DNA of 64,000 nt from assembly GCF_024586455.1 (NCBI RefSeq), contig NC_065920.1, positions 55,373,960 to 55,437,959 on the forward strand, given 5' to 3'. The stretch comes from Bactrocera neohumeralis. Its lineage: Eukaryota > Arthropoda > Insecta > Diptera > Tephritidae. Both the position numbers and the translations under genes were made by a program. Under the pieces are notes generated by a model. That model made no database searches. It was not told the DNA's origin and saw nothing but the letters and a program-made list of their open reading frames with translations. Within the stretch, counting starts at the first letter, position 1. Each line of letters opens with the position of its first letter. This document shows positions 22,540 to 34,248 of this stretch, piece by piece.

Positions 22540-23635
22540 TATCGCACCTCTATGGCTCATAACTTTGTTTTTGTAAAGGGTATTATACAAGTAGTTTCGG
22601 TGCAATCAAAGTAGTATACGTTTTTTTTTGTTTTTCCCTCACACTGCCCTCACCTGATACGAGTATGCAATCATGACTTTGTATAATCCGTCTTTAATTA
22701 ATAATCGACTAAATTTAGTAGCATTTTTCTCATACTCCTATGTCATAGTGTGAAAATGACAGAAATCGGCTCACAACCACGCCTGCTTCCCATATAACAC
22801 AATTTTGAACTCCATCTCATTATTTCTCTTTCCAGTACACAAATCAAGCAATATAGTAATTTATAAACGGGATAAAATTTTGTACTAATAATTTCTTAAG
22901 ATGGCATAGGACCAAAAATTGTCCAAATCTAAACAAAACTGTTCACGCCCCTATGAACTAAATATGTAAACCCCATATTGACATATCGGTAAATGTGTGA
23001 GATGTGCAATTAAAATGAAGAGAAAATCTTTTTCTGACAATAATTATTTTGTGCATCAAAAAGGAAATGACTCGGGTCAATACTTCCCTGAGCCTCATAT
23101 ACAAAATAAAACGATCTTGATCTTTCAGGTGACTTTATCCTGCAAATATCGGCCAATATTAGAGTTATTTCAACGAAAATTATATAGGGTGTTTTACACA
23201 CAACGTGTAGCTTTGAGTCTAAAATAGATAAAATTGGGCGAAAACTTGACCTAGCCCCCATATAACTATTTTCAGGATTCTCGAGGATTTTCCGGCTGAC
23301 TTTACTCTATATGTGTTGGTTTTATACCATACCTTATTGAAACATAGCGAATAGTTTTTTAGTATGTGAAATGATAGTTAGTAAATTCGAATCGATACTA
23401 TCACAACACGCAAACTATATATGTATAATGATTTTCTTTTTTCTAGAAAACCTTATGCCGAATATGTCGGCCAGTGTATGAGTTAAATACATATAGTATA
23501 TGAGTATATAAAATTGCTTAGATTCAGATTTTCTGATTTACGTTTTATCTCTTAAAATATAGATCTGTCTTTGATTTTTGCAAGTTACAAAAGTATAAAT
23601 TATTCATCCTTCCTTACTTGTTTGTTTTATTTGCC
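22540..23635 (-). repeat. Diverged copy of the long dispersed repeat
   Basis: Ends in 'ccttccttacttgtttg' (about 23609-23625), the outer end of the repeat unit, and contains 'aaatcggctcacaaccacgc', 'cccatataac' and 'gaactccatct', matching 14797-14850 of the palindrome's right arm in the same orientation. Much decayed. Confidence 0.65.
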
Positions 23636-23639
23636 TATC

Positions 23640-24395
23640 GATTATGATGTCTAATTATGAGCAAATTCATATGATATCAATAATTAAGTTGGGTGCTATT
23701 TGGTGTGGTTAAAGATCTGTTTTTTGTGGTGTTGTCTATATCAGCGCTAAAATTTGCTGTTGCTGTGTGTGCTATTTCTGTCGTTGCTGCCCATCTCGTT
23801 GTGTAGTTAATTTGTCAATACCTACGGTCTCTTTGCTCGATGTCACTTTGACTATACGCACCATCCATCTATTTGAAAATGGTCACTTTTGGTATAGTGC
23901 TACAACAACTACATATACTTATTTAGGCATAAACAAATTATAAGATTCGTCGTATATATCTCTTGGTGATAATTGGTTAGCAAAGTCTGCGAATTTGTAC
24001 GAGTATTTAAAAGCAATTGCTTAGACTTCCATTTAGCAGCCCGGCTTTGTGTTCCATATGCAACTTTTACGGAATACTCAAACACTTTACATACTACGTT
24101 GAAACTACTTAGATACCAATAATTGCGACGCATCAGTAAAAGGTAGTTTGCTAAAGTATAAGTATTCAGCAGCATTGAATTAAAAATATATTCGATTACT
24201 AAGTATGAAATTTCTATATATATCTATATATATATTCTACATATTTTTATTAAGATAAAGGGTTTAATCCATTGAAAATAACATTGATTATATAAAAGAG
24301 AAAAACTATTCCATTTATAATTTTAAACCTTTTTTTTAAACTGCTTGGGTCAAATATAAAAGTAAACAAAATTTTAATGAGGTTTTTATAAACTA
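23640..24395. other. Noncoding; nothing recognised
   Basis: AT-rich with a T/G-rich patch near 23700-23830. The 88-residue minus-strand frame at 23909-24175 has no recognisable motif. Confidence 0.4.
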
Positions 24396-24409
24396 AACAT
24401 GGTTTATAC

Positions 24410-24760
24410 GTCCTTTAGGTGGTACAAAAATATTTGTATACCCTCAACAGGGTATATTCAGTTTGCCGCCAAGTTTGTAACACCCAGAAGGAAACGTCGG
24501 AGATCCTCTAAAATATATAATACATATCTATATATAAATAATGATCAGCATAATGAGCTGAGTCGATTTAGGCATGTCCGTCTCTCTGCCTCTATATAAG
24601 AGAACCAGTCTCTCAATTTTTGAGATATCAATCAGAAATTTTGCAAAAGTCGTTTTCGGCCTAGAAGCTGCCAATTTGTGGGAACTGCCGATAATTAATC
24701 ATTAGAGGATAAAGCTTCATTAAAACTAGACGATTTGAATCAAGTTTTTGTAAGCAGTCT
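24410..24760 (+). repeat. Dipteran 'GGGTATATT...GTCCGTCT' dispersed repeat
   Basis: 'gtataccctcaacagggtat', then 'aagtttgtaacacccagaag', then 'gagtcgatttaggcatgtcc' and 'gtctctctgcctc' follow the order of an abundant Drosophila and tephritid noncoding repeat. Assigned from remembered family structure. Confidence 0.5.
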
Positions 24761-25222
24761 TCTGTGTTTGAGAAGTGTGTATATTATAGCTTCAGTGCAA
24801 CCAAATTTAACTTTAATTTTTGGCAGCAACGGTTAATCCGGACTAAAGCTTTTAAAGCATTGTGCAATATCGTTATGATTTTACCTTCCCTCAGCGGTTA
24901 ACCAATTTATTTTCAGAAATTTTTAACCACGATCGTCTTAATGATTTCTCATAGCAAACATTTGAAAAAAAAATATAAATTTCAAAAATAAATAATATAC
25001 ATATAGGGGAAGACGGGGTACATTTGACACTTTCATTTAAAAGTCCTTTAATTTCTACCAAATATAATATAATTTTAAATGAGTTACAGCTTTAAAAGCA
25101 CCAGGGTTTGGATACTTAGTAATGAAAGTAAAAAGTTGGAAAAACACTCAAAGCTATTTTTTATACGAAATTAAAAAATAATACATAATTTGTTTCTGAA
25201 TGTTTTATTAAAATAACAGTAA

Positions 25223-25714
25223 TGCCCGGTTTCACAGTCCATACTTATGTTGTACTTAAGATAAAACAGGAAAATATTGTTTTACAGTTCATACTTATGT
25301 AATGCTTAAGTACTGAAAAGGGGAGACTTAAGCAGTGCTTAAATAACAGCTGATTTTTGTTTTGAATTTGCTTTGGATTTTCAGCGACATCTTTCGTAGC
25401 GTAGGGCAAGTGTCCGTTCGTTTGCACTCAATAACAGCTTATACTTTTCCTTCAGTTCCAATAGGTGCTCCGACTCGCTAGCGGTGATATTTCCTCAAGA
25501 ATTTATGTATTGTCTGTTATAATTTAAATATTTCATACATATTTTTATTTTTATATATATTTGTAAAACATATGTTGCCCATAACATATATCATAATAAG
25601 ATTTTATAGAAATTGACAATTGACTGTGAAACGCAAACGACCACTCAGTTTGCAACAATACTTAGCTAAGATTTTATTTAGGCACAACTTAAGTATGGAC
25701 TGTGAAACCGGGCA
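25223..25714. mobile_element. 492-bp MITE with TAA target duplication, nested in the pogo-like element
   Basis: The ends 'tgcccggtttcacagtccat' followed by 'actta' are perfectly inverted over about 25 bases, and TAA flanks each side (25220-25222, 25715-25717). A 3-bp TWA duplication fits PIF/Harbinger. An internal minus-strand frame 'ELKEKYKLLLSANERT' near 25410-25460 could be a coding scrap of a parent element. Confidence 0.8.
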
Positions 25715-25910
25715 TAAATGTATTCATAAAATAATACCACTATTTTTGGAAAAACATACATATCAACGACAATTATTTTGGGAAAAGAAGATAAAATTCA
25801 ATATTTCAGACAACTTATTTAATGTATGAGCATCCAAAGTGAACATCAAACAAATATTTAGCGCGGCAGCGAGAAGTTGAAGCTGGGTTATTAGGAGTCG
25901 GAAGTTTAAA

Positions 25911-26893
25911 CTAAATTTCGCTTCTAAGAGTTATAGATATGTCTTCCACAACTGGTTTTACAAAAACCCAGTTGTCTGGAGATAGTCTACGCAAATAATT
26001 TATGTTGAAGGTAGCATCGCAAAATACCTCTACAATTTCGCCAATGAAATAAAAAGGCTTCATACCATTTTCCTCAAAGTTTACCAAAACGTATTCTCCA
26101 ACCTTTAAATTCTCATCATTCAATAACGAAAATTTTAGCAAACAATTATCTTTGTTGACACATTTCTCTGTGCTGTCTGATCTCAGACTGATAATACTTT
26201 CGTCAGATGATGTAAGGTTTTCATTTAATAAGCGCTTATTTTGTTTTTGATTTTTGTTTTTTTTTTTTTGATTTTTCTTGCTTTCTGTTGAAAATTTTAA
26301 AGAACGTTTGGAAAACTGAGTGATTCTCTTAGTTTGGAAATCCAAAGTTCGATTTTTTTCTGGTGAACCAGTGAGGATTCGCGAAGATCCACTTTTCTGT
26401 GTTATGTTTGGCGCCAAGCGCGCAATAGGCCTCAAATGGATGGATGGATTCGCTTCAAAAAACCGTAAAGCCAACTTTCTCCAGCTGCCTTGTTAGTTTC
26501 CCAAGTAGTTGGACATGGTATGTTATTAGCGGCAACAAATTCGTAAACAAATCTTTTGAATATATCATACGACAATCCATATGCAAAAAACGCACACTTC
26601 TTAGCATATTCGACTAATTGCTCCTCTTGATCTCTCGTTAGCGTTTGATGGCTTGTGGATTTAGAGTGATAAATTAAATTTTCATCACAGCTACTCTTAT
26701 TTCCAGAATCTGAATCGTTCCTCAAGGGATCTAGTTTCAATAATCGCATGATCAAAGTATTTCTTTTCAATCCGTACTTTTCCGCTGCTGACGTAGCTGT
26801 TTCGCGTTGATGCTTTATGTCTGCAAGAGCTTTTTTCGTATCATCCTCACTTATTTGACATCGGTTGGTCTTTTTCTTATAGTTGCGCACCAT
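25911..26893 (-). pseudogene. Pogo-like transposase lacking the DDE domain
   Basis: The minus-strand start is taken at ATG 26893, where 'MVRNYKKKTNR' gives the usual N-terminus of pogo/Tigger proteins; the upstream ATG at 26947 adds 18 atypical residues. Order: psq-type helix-turn-helix (about residues 1-50), then a CENP-B-type second DNA-binding region ending 'SWLYGFLKRIHPSI' (near 26432), where a one-base frameshift occurs. The next frame (26474-25911) starts inside that region and passes directly to the C-terminal tail: a Lys-rich linker and 'GEYVLVNFEENGMKPFYFIG', 'LRRLSPDNWVFVKPVVEDIS', typical of arthropod pogo-like proteins. The roughly 200-residue DDE_1 domain is absent. It could encode a DNA-binding protein if the frameshift were absent, but not an active transposase. 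Confidence 0.8.
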
Positions 26894-27455
26894 TGCTAAA
26901 GTAATACTTAGCATTAGAAAACTCCTTAATTGTTTTAACATTACCAAATTTTAAATGGGGACATTTGTCAAATGTGCCCCTCCTACACAAGTCAAAGGTG
27001 CCTCATTCCACTCACCCTCTCGTTTTTTTATTTTTTGCAAATTCTATTAAACTTCAGATAAACACACTATTTATTTTCATAGCACACATAACCGGAGTAA
27101 CCAATTTCGTAAGATGCTTTAAAAATGTATTTTATTGTTTAAGAAAGACTTTACTTCCGATCTACCGAAAATTACAATTACGTTTCCGAAAATAGAAAAA
27201 CACGTGTAACTCTATTACGCGTTGGAATATAATTGTTAAATTTTTTGACGCTTCGTTTAGTTCAATAATGGTGGTGGCCACGTTTTTACATTTTCAATAA
27301 AGCCCCAGTTAACGCCACAGAGACTGAAGTCAAATGTGCCCCAGTGTCAAATGTACCCCGTCTTACCCTACATATGAATTGATTGATTCGACTTTTAACT
27401 ATACTTCCCATGTACTTCTAAAAGGCTTTAACGTGATGTCTGTCTGCAGTTCTTA

Positions 27456-28017
27456 TAGCACAACCAGTGAAAAACGTAGAATCGTGGCTAGTGTCAGCTG
27501 GCACGACCTATCTGATGGGCGCGCAATGTAACTGAACAGTGGAAAACGCTACTCACTTCTCTCTTTGACGTGGAATAACGTGAGAATTCACGACATTTGG
27601 ATTTTTGCCGTAGAAACGTGGCAGCTGATTGCTCCTCACAACGCAGGGTTGCCAATATCGATATACTGCAGTAATTATCAACTTTTATAATTCAATCTGT
27701 TCAAAATGTTTCAGTATGTTTGAAATTTTCATAAAATAACTCAAAATCAGAGTCGAATGCTATTATTTATAAATACGTAAACTATTTTTAAAAGTTTGTT
27801 TTCACTTTTGATATTTTATATTATAAAAAATTGTAATTGGAAGCAAAGATGTGTACAAAACTATATATGCGTATTGGGCAATGGCAACATTGTTCAAATG
27901 AAAACAAAAAAAGATGGCTGATTTCTGCGTTTCTACCACGTTTTTCGCTGTTCACACATTTTGCCGATGAGGAAGGAAAAGGAAGGAAGGCAGTAGCGTT
28001 TTTCCCTGGTTGTGCTA
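27456..28017. mobile_element. 562-bp MITE with TTA target duplication
   Basis: Ends 'tagcacaaccagtgaaaaac' and complement of 'tagcacaaccagggaaaaac' (19 of 20 positions match), flanked by TTA (27453-27455, 28018-28020). It lies about 90 bp beyond the pogo-like element. The interior is noncoding. Confidence 0.75.
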
Positions 28018-28439
28018 TTACTAGTGCCATATAAAGTACCGTAGACCATGCCACTCGTAACAGTACAACTACTATGCTAATTTTCGGACGAAAGGAGTAT
28101 ACCTACTAACATAAACAAAAGCGAAAGCTAGTGGCAGTAAAGTAAAGATCAATAGAATTATAACATAAGTGGACGCCAATATAAAGTTTCAATATGAAAT
28201 TCCTTAAAAGAGTTTCAGAGCTGGCATGCTAGGAGCTGTTAAAATAAGGGATACATGAATAAATCATAATATGAGTTATCAGATTTTGGACATAGAATAC
28301 TAACCTAAAATCGTATCTCGTATCAAATTTAATAGCATGACATCTACAAATAATTTTCGAAAAATATACTTTCCAGTAAACAGAATGAATGTTAATTCCT
28401 GGTCTAATTAACATTTGTTACAGTAAAAGCTCTTCGAAC

Positions 28440-29990
28440 GACCTGACCCATTAAGCGTACCCGCTGCATCTAAATTCGCTGAACTATGTCAATGTAGTAG
28501 TATACCTCGTACAGTTCATTCGTGTCATCGTCCATGCCTCTGCACCATATAGCAGAGCGGATAGATAGATATAGAGAAGGGTGTTTTTTTTTGAACTATT
28601 ATTTTTTTTCAGTCCCGTCAGGAAATTTCCTTGGAAATTCCCCTTAAAAAAATTCCCTGAAAATTATGTATTAAAAAACATATGAAAGTTGCATAAAGCC
28701 TTACTTAAAAAGCTGAATATCTCGAGAAGTATTAATGATAGCGATTTTGACCTCGGACCTTTTTTATAGCAATTAAAATTTCATTAAATTTTTTCTATAG
28801 CATCATTTACGAGATAAATACAAAAAAAATGCGAATTTCATGGAAAATCAGGTTTAGAGCCCTGTACTACCTCGCCGGTGTGAGTTACGATTTTGTTGCA
28901 TTCAGCACTTTTGTAGAGTGAACAATTTTGAGAAATATGCGTCTAAAGTCAAAGCGATGCCGTAAAATACTTCTGATCTATAGGAATTTAAAGACAAAAC
29001 TTACGATTTTAGTGTATTTTCTATGGAAAATTTTTACAGGCCTTGTTCCAGTTCTTTATATAAATATTAAGGGCTAAAAATTTCAGGGATTTTTTAATGG
29101 TATTTCCAAGGAAATTTCGTGACGGGACTGAAAAAAATTAATAAATCAAAAAAAAAAAACAACCTAATATAGAGTTTGTGTCTTTGCTCGTCGAGAGAGG
29201 ACTTTACTTTTCAGTTGTCTACTCAGTCCGAAGAAGCACCTGTTGACAATATTAATTCTGCGTTGGATTTCAAAGCTGACATTGTTGTTGATGTTAATAC
29301 TGATTCCAAGATAGATGAAATTATCTACGACTTCGAAGTAATGGCTGTCAGCAGTGGCGTGAGAGCCTAGTCGCGAGTGCGACGAGTGTTTGTTTGAGGA
29401 CAGGAGATATTTCGTTTTGCCCTCGTTCACTGCCAGACCCGTTTGCTTTACTTTTTTGTCCACCGATATCCAATGATATCGATATCATCGGTATACGCCA
29501 GCAGCTGTACACTCTTGCAGAAGATTGTACCTTTTCTATTCAGCTCTGCAGTTCGAAATATTTTCTCCAGCAGTGGATTGAAGAAATCGCAATTCGCCTT
29601 ATCTGAAACCTCTTTTGGTAGCGAACGGCTCGGAGAGGTCCTTACCGAACCTGACGGAGCTTTTGGTATTATTCAGCATCAGTTTACACAGCCGTTTTGT
29701 GGGGAAACCAAATTTAGACATAGCGGTATAAAAGGTAGCTTCTTTTCGTGCTGCCAAAGTAGCTTTTAAATCGACAAGAAGGTGTGCAGTGAAAACTTTA
29801 ACTATATTAGTCAGGCAGGCTTTTGTTTGACCATATTATAAAGAAGTTGAAATGTCCTTATCTGCTTTGTTGTTCTTCAGACGGGTAACTGCTAATCGAA
29901 CTAGTCGAGCAATGTAACCTTTGCTCTATCGTATGCTTCCACTTCCATTCATCAAGCTGGAGAAGTCTTCCTTCCATAATTTCGGTGTGT
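28440..29990 (-). pseudogene. Decayed RTE-like retrotransposon fragment, interrupted by a MITE
   Basis: Minus-strand similarity to the element at 42137-45371, covering about 42370-43810 of it. 28440-28576 matches the C-terminal coding end ('aattcgctgaactatgtcaa', 'gcctctgcaccatatagcag') and 29167-29990 the RT thumb, palm and upstream part ('KGRSGLAVNEGKTKYLLSSN'-like residues at about 29463-29400). An open piece at 29463-29164 (99 aa) is the thumb. Segments upstream are compressed by deletions near 29790-29870. Stops and frameshifts throughout. The MITE at 28577-29166 splits it cleanly. Confidence 0.85.
28577..29166. mobile_element. 590-bp MITE with 8-bp target duplication inside the RTE-like relic
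   Basis: The 8-mer 'atatagag' flanks it (28569-28576 and 29167-29174), and removing the element plus one copy restores the RTE-like sequence. TIRs of about 60 bp: 'cagtcccgtcaggaaatttc' at 28610 versus complement of 'gaaatttcgtgacgggactg' at 29111-29130, with T-rich outer portions. An 8-bp TSD points to hAT or P-type elements. Noncoding. Confidence 0.85.
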
Positions 29991-30424
29991 ACTATACATA
30001 CAGATGTATACTTGTATAGCCAGTTAGAATACCTGTTTATTATTGGCTCTGTAAGTGTTGGTAGGGTTAGTGTGTAATAAAGACTTATTTAGAATGTTAA
30101 CTCATTTCGGACACTTAACAGTGTTACCACTGCTTCCCAGTCTAATTTCTTCTTTTTGATTTTAAATCTCGTGAATAAGTTCCTCTGCGATTTTTATTTG
30201 CTCTTGCTTTCAAATATTTTCTCCCTACTGATTAATTATATGTTTTTTTGTTTCGCTAAAAGCCATGTTACGTCAAATGTCGCTATTTGTTGTATATTTA
30301 TTTTCATATAAAAATTATTAAGCTAGCTGTCTCATTTAAATAGCATTTTATTAAAAGAGCTCGGATTTAGTAGCGCTTAATATCTGAATAGTTAATGACA
30401 TGAGTTCTTAAATATTATGTAATA
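29991..30424. other. Noncoding; nothing recognised
   Basis: AT-rich spacer between the RTE-like relic and the next mariner. Confidence 0.5.
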
Positions 30425-30426
30425 TA

Positions 30427-31002
30427 CAAGGAAATAGAACTGTTAAAAAAAAACAAAAAAAAATTAATACTTTTCAAAAGTTATATTTTTTTGTTCAAAG
30501 TAGTTTCCTTCTGCTTCGATACAGCGTTTAGCCCAGTCAATTAGCATTTCAAATGAGAGTTTAAGGTAATTTTTCGGAATGCTCTTGAGGATATCGGTCG
30601 TCGCCTTTTGGATAGCTGAAATGTCCTGAAACCAGTGTCCTTTCATGGGAAAATGAAGTTTTCCAAATAGGTAAAAATCACAGGGTGCCAGATCAGGTGA
30701 GTAGGGTGAGTGACCGTCGACTGATGACACGGCGCATTATGGTGCAACAGGCGCCAGGACCCTGCCTCACGGTATTGTGGTCCAGCACGACGAATGCGTG
30801 ACAAAGAACGCTTCATAACACCAAGGTAAAATAGAGCATTAATCGTTTGGCCAGATGGGACGAACTCTCGCTGTACAATACCCTCGGAATCGTAAAAACA
30901 AATCAGCATTGCCTTTATTTTTATTTCATATACCTACCAATAGGTGGCGCTACCGGAAACAGTTATATTTAAAAAGTTCTGTTTCTTTTGCGACAGACCT
31001 TG
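30427..31002 (-). mobile_element. 5'-deleted mariner
   Basis: A 576-bp unit between TA sites (30425-30426, 31003-31004) with 'caagg...agaact' inverted ends. The minus strand holds only the C-terminal half of a DD34D mariner transposase, so the N-terminal coding part was deleted while both ends were kept. Confidence 0.75.
30464..30909 (-). pseudogene. Mariner transposase, C-terminal half
   Basis: Two overlapping minus-strand frames. The first (30909-30643) reads 'REFVPSGQTINALFYLGVMK', then 'WRLLHHNAPCHQS', where the family has HDNAP.H: the second catalytic aspartate is replaced by histidine. After a frameshift the second frame (30730-30464) reads 'SPYSPDLAPCDFYLFGKLHF', with the third catalytic aspartate, then 'CIEAEGNYFEQK'. 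The first catalytic aspartate and the DNA-binding domain are absent. Sequence differs from the deleted mariners at 685, 11799, 50875 and 62006, so it is a separate lineage. Confidence 0.8.
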
Positions 31003-31089
31003 TAGGTGCAATAAGTTACTATGATTATATCCGTTATTTATATGTGAAGACAGAAGGCACTGCATGTTACTGTGCAATATTTCGTATTT

Positions 31090-31610
31090 AATTAAAAAAC
31101 TTAAAATTTTTTTAATTTTTAATTGTCCACTTTTACTGAATTATTTAGACCTTTCCGAGCTTCCTTTTTATATTTTCTCAAATTTTCCCTTTTTAGTTTC
31201 AATAATGATTCATTTGATCCGACGTTATGGTTTTCAACTGCCGCTGTGAAAATGTAATATAATTAAGCCTCCTTTACTTTATCAAGTAATTGTAATGCAG
31301 AAGAGCAAATTACGTATGCCCTTTCAACTCTTTTGCACGCATATACTCTTCATTTCCCTTCAACGTCACATAAGTATATGTAACTACACACAAGCTTTTT
31401 ACAGGCTCTGCATCTTCATGATTTCCAACTGATGCTACATTACCTACGGATTACTATTAATTATGATTTCGACTGTCTGTCGCCGCTTGATGCAATCGTA
31501 AACATATTCGAATAATTGTAAGGTATAACACCAACACTAGCGCTAATCTACAACGTCAAAAAAAAGCCACAAAGCAAGGCTACGGGCCGCTAATGTCTGA
31601 CTGATTATGA
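31090..31610 (+). repeat. AT-rich dispersed repeat, copy 2
   Basis: Matches copies at 9500-10150 and 34770-35490: 'gatccgacgttat', 'taatataattaagcctcctt', 'ggattactattaattatgat', and 'catattcgaataattgtaag'. Shares with the region near 10860-10990 a 'cacaaagcaaggctacggg' tail. Confidence 0.5.
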
Positions 31611-31719
31611 TCGATTATAGTCTATTTAATTCCACTTTTTACGAATTGAGACTTTGCGTTGATGCAACTTATCATTCAGAAGTGCCTTTTCTAGGATTGA
31701 AAAGAAGTTAAGTATTACT

Positions 31720-32050
31720 TTCTGCATGAAATTTATACCCCCTACATACCAAAAGGGGCATATTGTTACATTGTTTTAAGAAAGATATTCTTGTTTTTAC
31801 TTATTGACCGATATATGCGGTATAAAATCAACCGGAGCTTAAAAATTGCTTATGTTAAATATGTGTGGACTATAGGAACCAATGTCTTGATTTAACCCAT
31901 TTTAACACCGGACACAGCAGGAGGAAGTTTCATTGTTATATCTTAGATATTTTCGGTAAAAAGTCAACACTGGTACTCCGGTCAACATATTTGGTATCTG
32001 GGGCTTGATACACTATAATCCGATTTCGGTACTTACAAAACTTTAATACA
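31720..32050 (+). repeat. Relic of a 'tatgcggtataaaatcaacc' dispersed repeat
   Basis: The order 'accgatatatgcggtataaa', 'atatgtgtggactatagga', 'aaaaagtcaacactggtact', 'ggtatctggggcttga' is that of a noncoding repeat common in tephritid and Drosophila DNA, probably a segment of the same long repeat family as 12786-15040. Assigned from memory. Confidence 0.45.
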
Positions 32051-34245
32051 TTTAGGTATGATTTTTCCTCCAAGTTCATTTTCCAATTCATGTCCTCTTA
32101 TCAATTGTTCATGTCGCGCTCCTGCTGGCAATAAATTACATAGATTTTCAATTATATAATGCAAATACGCTAACATAAGACTGTATAACACAAATTTGTG
32201 TCTAACAGCATGTATTGAAATATTTTCTTTGTTCTTCCACCAAAAAGCGTTTTTGCAATCTTTTCCCGCCTTTTCCGCTGTCAAAGTTCAGCTACTTTGC
32301 TTACATCAGTAAAGGCTAGACAATATGTGGCTGTTAGAAATTGTAAATAGTTACCACAAAATGCATGCTAAACAAAATAATATTTGTGGCAATCAGCCAG
32401 AATACGCAACCAATATAGAAGGCTGTGAGTATTTTTGTTCCTTATTTCTAGCAGTTTTGCATACCATAAAAAATTATGCGAGGGGAAAAAGAAAGGCGTA
32501 AGGCGACGAATTTTCATTTGTATTGTGTTTCTTATTGAGTAAACAGAAAAAAAGTGGACTAGTCTATGGCCTAGTCATAGCAGGGGCATTGCAAAACACA
32601 TTTCACACTCTTAAATGTATCCTATTTTTCACAGCTCCTTTGTATAGAGTTCAATACTTTCAAAAGCTAACACGTAGCAAAGTGAAGTTACAAAACTTTG
32701 TGCCTGCCAAAAAGTGTGTTAAACACTCTAAAATATTGTGTATATTGAAATTGGTGTTACCGGATTACAATAGCTCTCGTTTGTTTGTATTAACTTATTT
32801 TTGCCAGGAAAATTGTGCATCCTAACGGTTTAGAAAACTGGAATTTCATTTCACGAATAAATGACATAAATACCTGTCACATACTCGTATATAAAATATG
32901 TATATAAACTACTTAAAAATTTTTTACTTTCTCTTTTTTTTATTTATTTGACAAACATACTTGCTTTATGTGAAAAAAGCGTACATGCAGTTGACATTTG
33001 GCTAACAAGTAATGCAGAAAAACACTAATAATAATATAGTGTCAAATGGTAGGAGCGGAAAAAGTTCACAGGAGGTTTAAGATAAAAGGTGAGTACCAAT
33101 GGTTGCCAATAGAAATAGATCATGCAAGTGTATTTGCTAAATTATATTGAGATAACATTTGAGTAAGGTTATTATACTTTTAAAGCTTTATAAATATTTT
33201 TCTTTATATGTAAGCGCATTCTTACTTTGCTCAATAAGCAGCTCAACCAGTTGGAGTTTATTTGGTTTGTAATAGGTATTCTTCAAATATTACTCAGAAC
33301 CGCCAATGGGTTTTCAAATTATTTTTCTTTCCTTAACTGTTTTCATGATTAAATCTCTGCTGATGAAGGTCTGCTTGTAGCTGTTTAAATTAATAGTCGA
33401 TTCCACAAAAGTCTACGGTGAGTCAGTAGTTTAAATTGACTCCTAAAGTCCTATCATAATAAGCCTGGTGACCTAAATAAGACCAACAATAATAACACAG
33501 TTCAAAAAAAAATTTTTTTTTTTTGGGTTTCTGTTCTCATGCTTGAATTCTGATCCTAGACATTGAAAAACACTTAAATATTAATCTTTAGTTCTTTAAG
33601 TTTGCTTTGGGCTGATCTACATCGATAAGTATATTTGGGGTTTAATACGAGAGAGCTCATATTCGCATAAAAGAAATACAAAAAATATTCACTTTTAGAC
33701 AGTAATTTCTTGTTATTTTACATTTATATATTATTTTTTTCACACATCTTGAATAAAAACGACTCTTGTATCTAAAAAAAAGTTTTCTAATTATAATCTA
33801 TAGTGAAATTGTAGAAAAAATATAAAAATCAGTCATTTCTGCTTAAAAATCGAAAAATTGCTCTAATTTCCACAAAAGCAAACTTTAACTGGAAAAAAAA
33901 AATGTTTCCTTATTTTTGTCATAGGAGAAACTAAAATTTAACATGTAGATGTCAGACCCAAAAATCGTGTTGACCTGTGTAATCAATCCAACCACCAAGG
34001 GCAGCATAAAATGGAAATGATATCATTATTAGAGGGATCTTTATGCATTCTGCAATACGAGAATTAAATATTTGAGAACTACGCTAGATTTATCAAATTT
34101 ATTACCAGGAGAAATATCTTCCAACTCTAATTCGGCAACATATAACATAATTTATAAATAAAAATGAAATTCCTCTGTTTTTCACTAGAATACATCTGCA
34201 ACAGCAAAAAAAAAGATATCATAAAAATTCCCTTTGCCAGGCTTA
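32051..34245. other. Noncoding; no supported gene
   Basis: AT-rich. Small frames at 32033-32284 (minus) and 32523-32825 (plus) have no recognisable motif. 33480-33930 is dominated by A and T runs. Confidence 0.4.
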
Positions 34246-34248
34246 GTA

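Larger units (their letters stand above)
25006..27368 (-). mobile_element. Pogo-like element with GGGGTACATTTGACA ends, catalytic domain deleted
   Basis: Inverted ends: 'agacggggtacatttgacac' at the left (25011-25030) and its complement at the right (about 27343-27364). TA flanks both sides (25004-25005, 27369-27370). The minus strand carries a transposase whose DDE domain is missing. A 492-bp MITE is nested at 25223-25714. The TIR sequence also recurs just inside the right end ('tgtcaaatgtgcccc' at 26967-26982 and 'gtcaaatgtgcccc' at 27330-27343). Confidence 0.85.
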
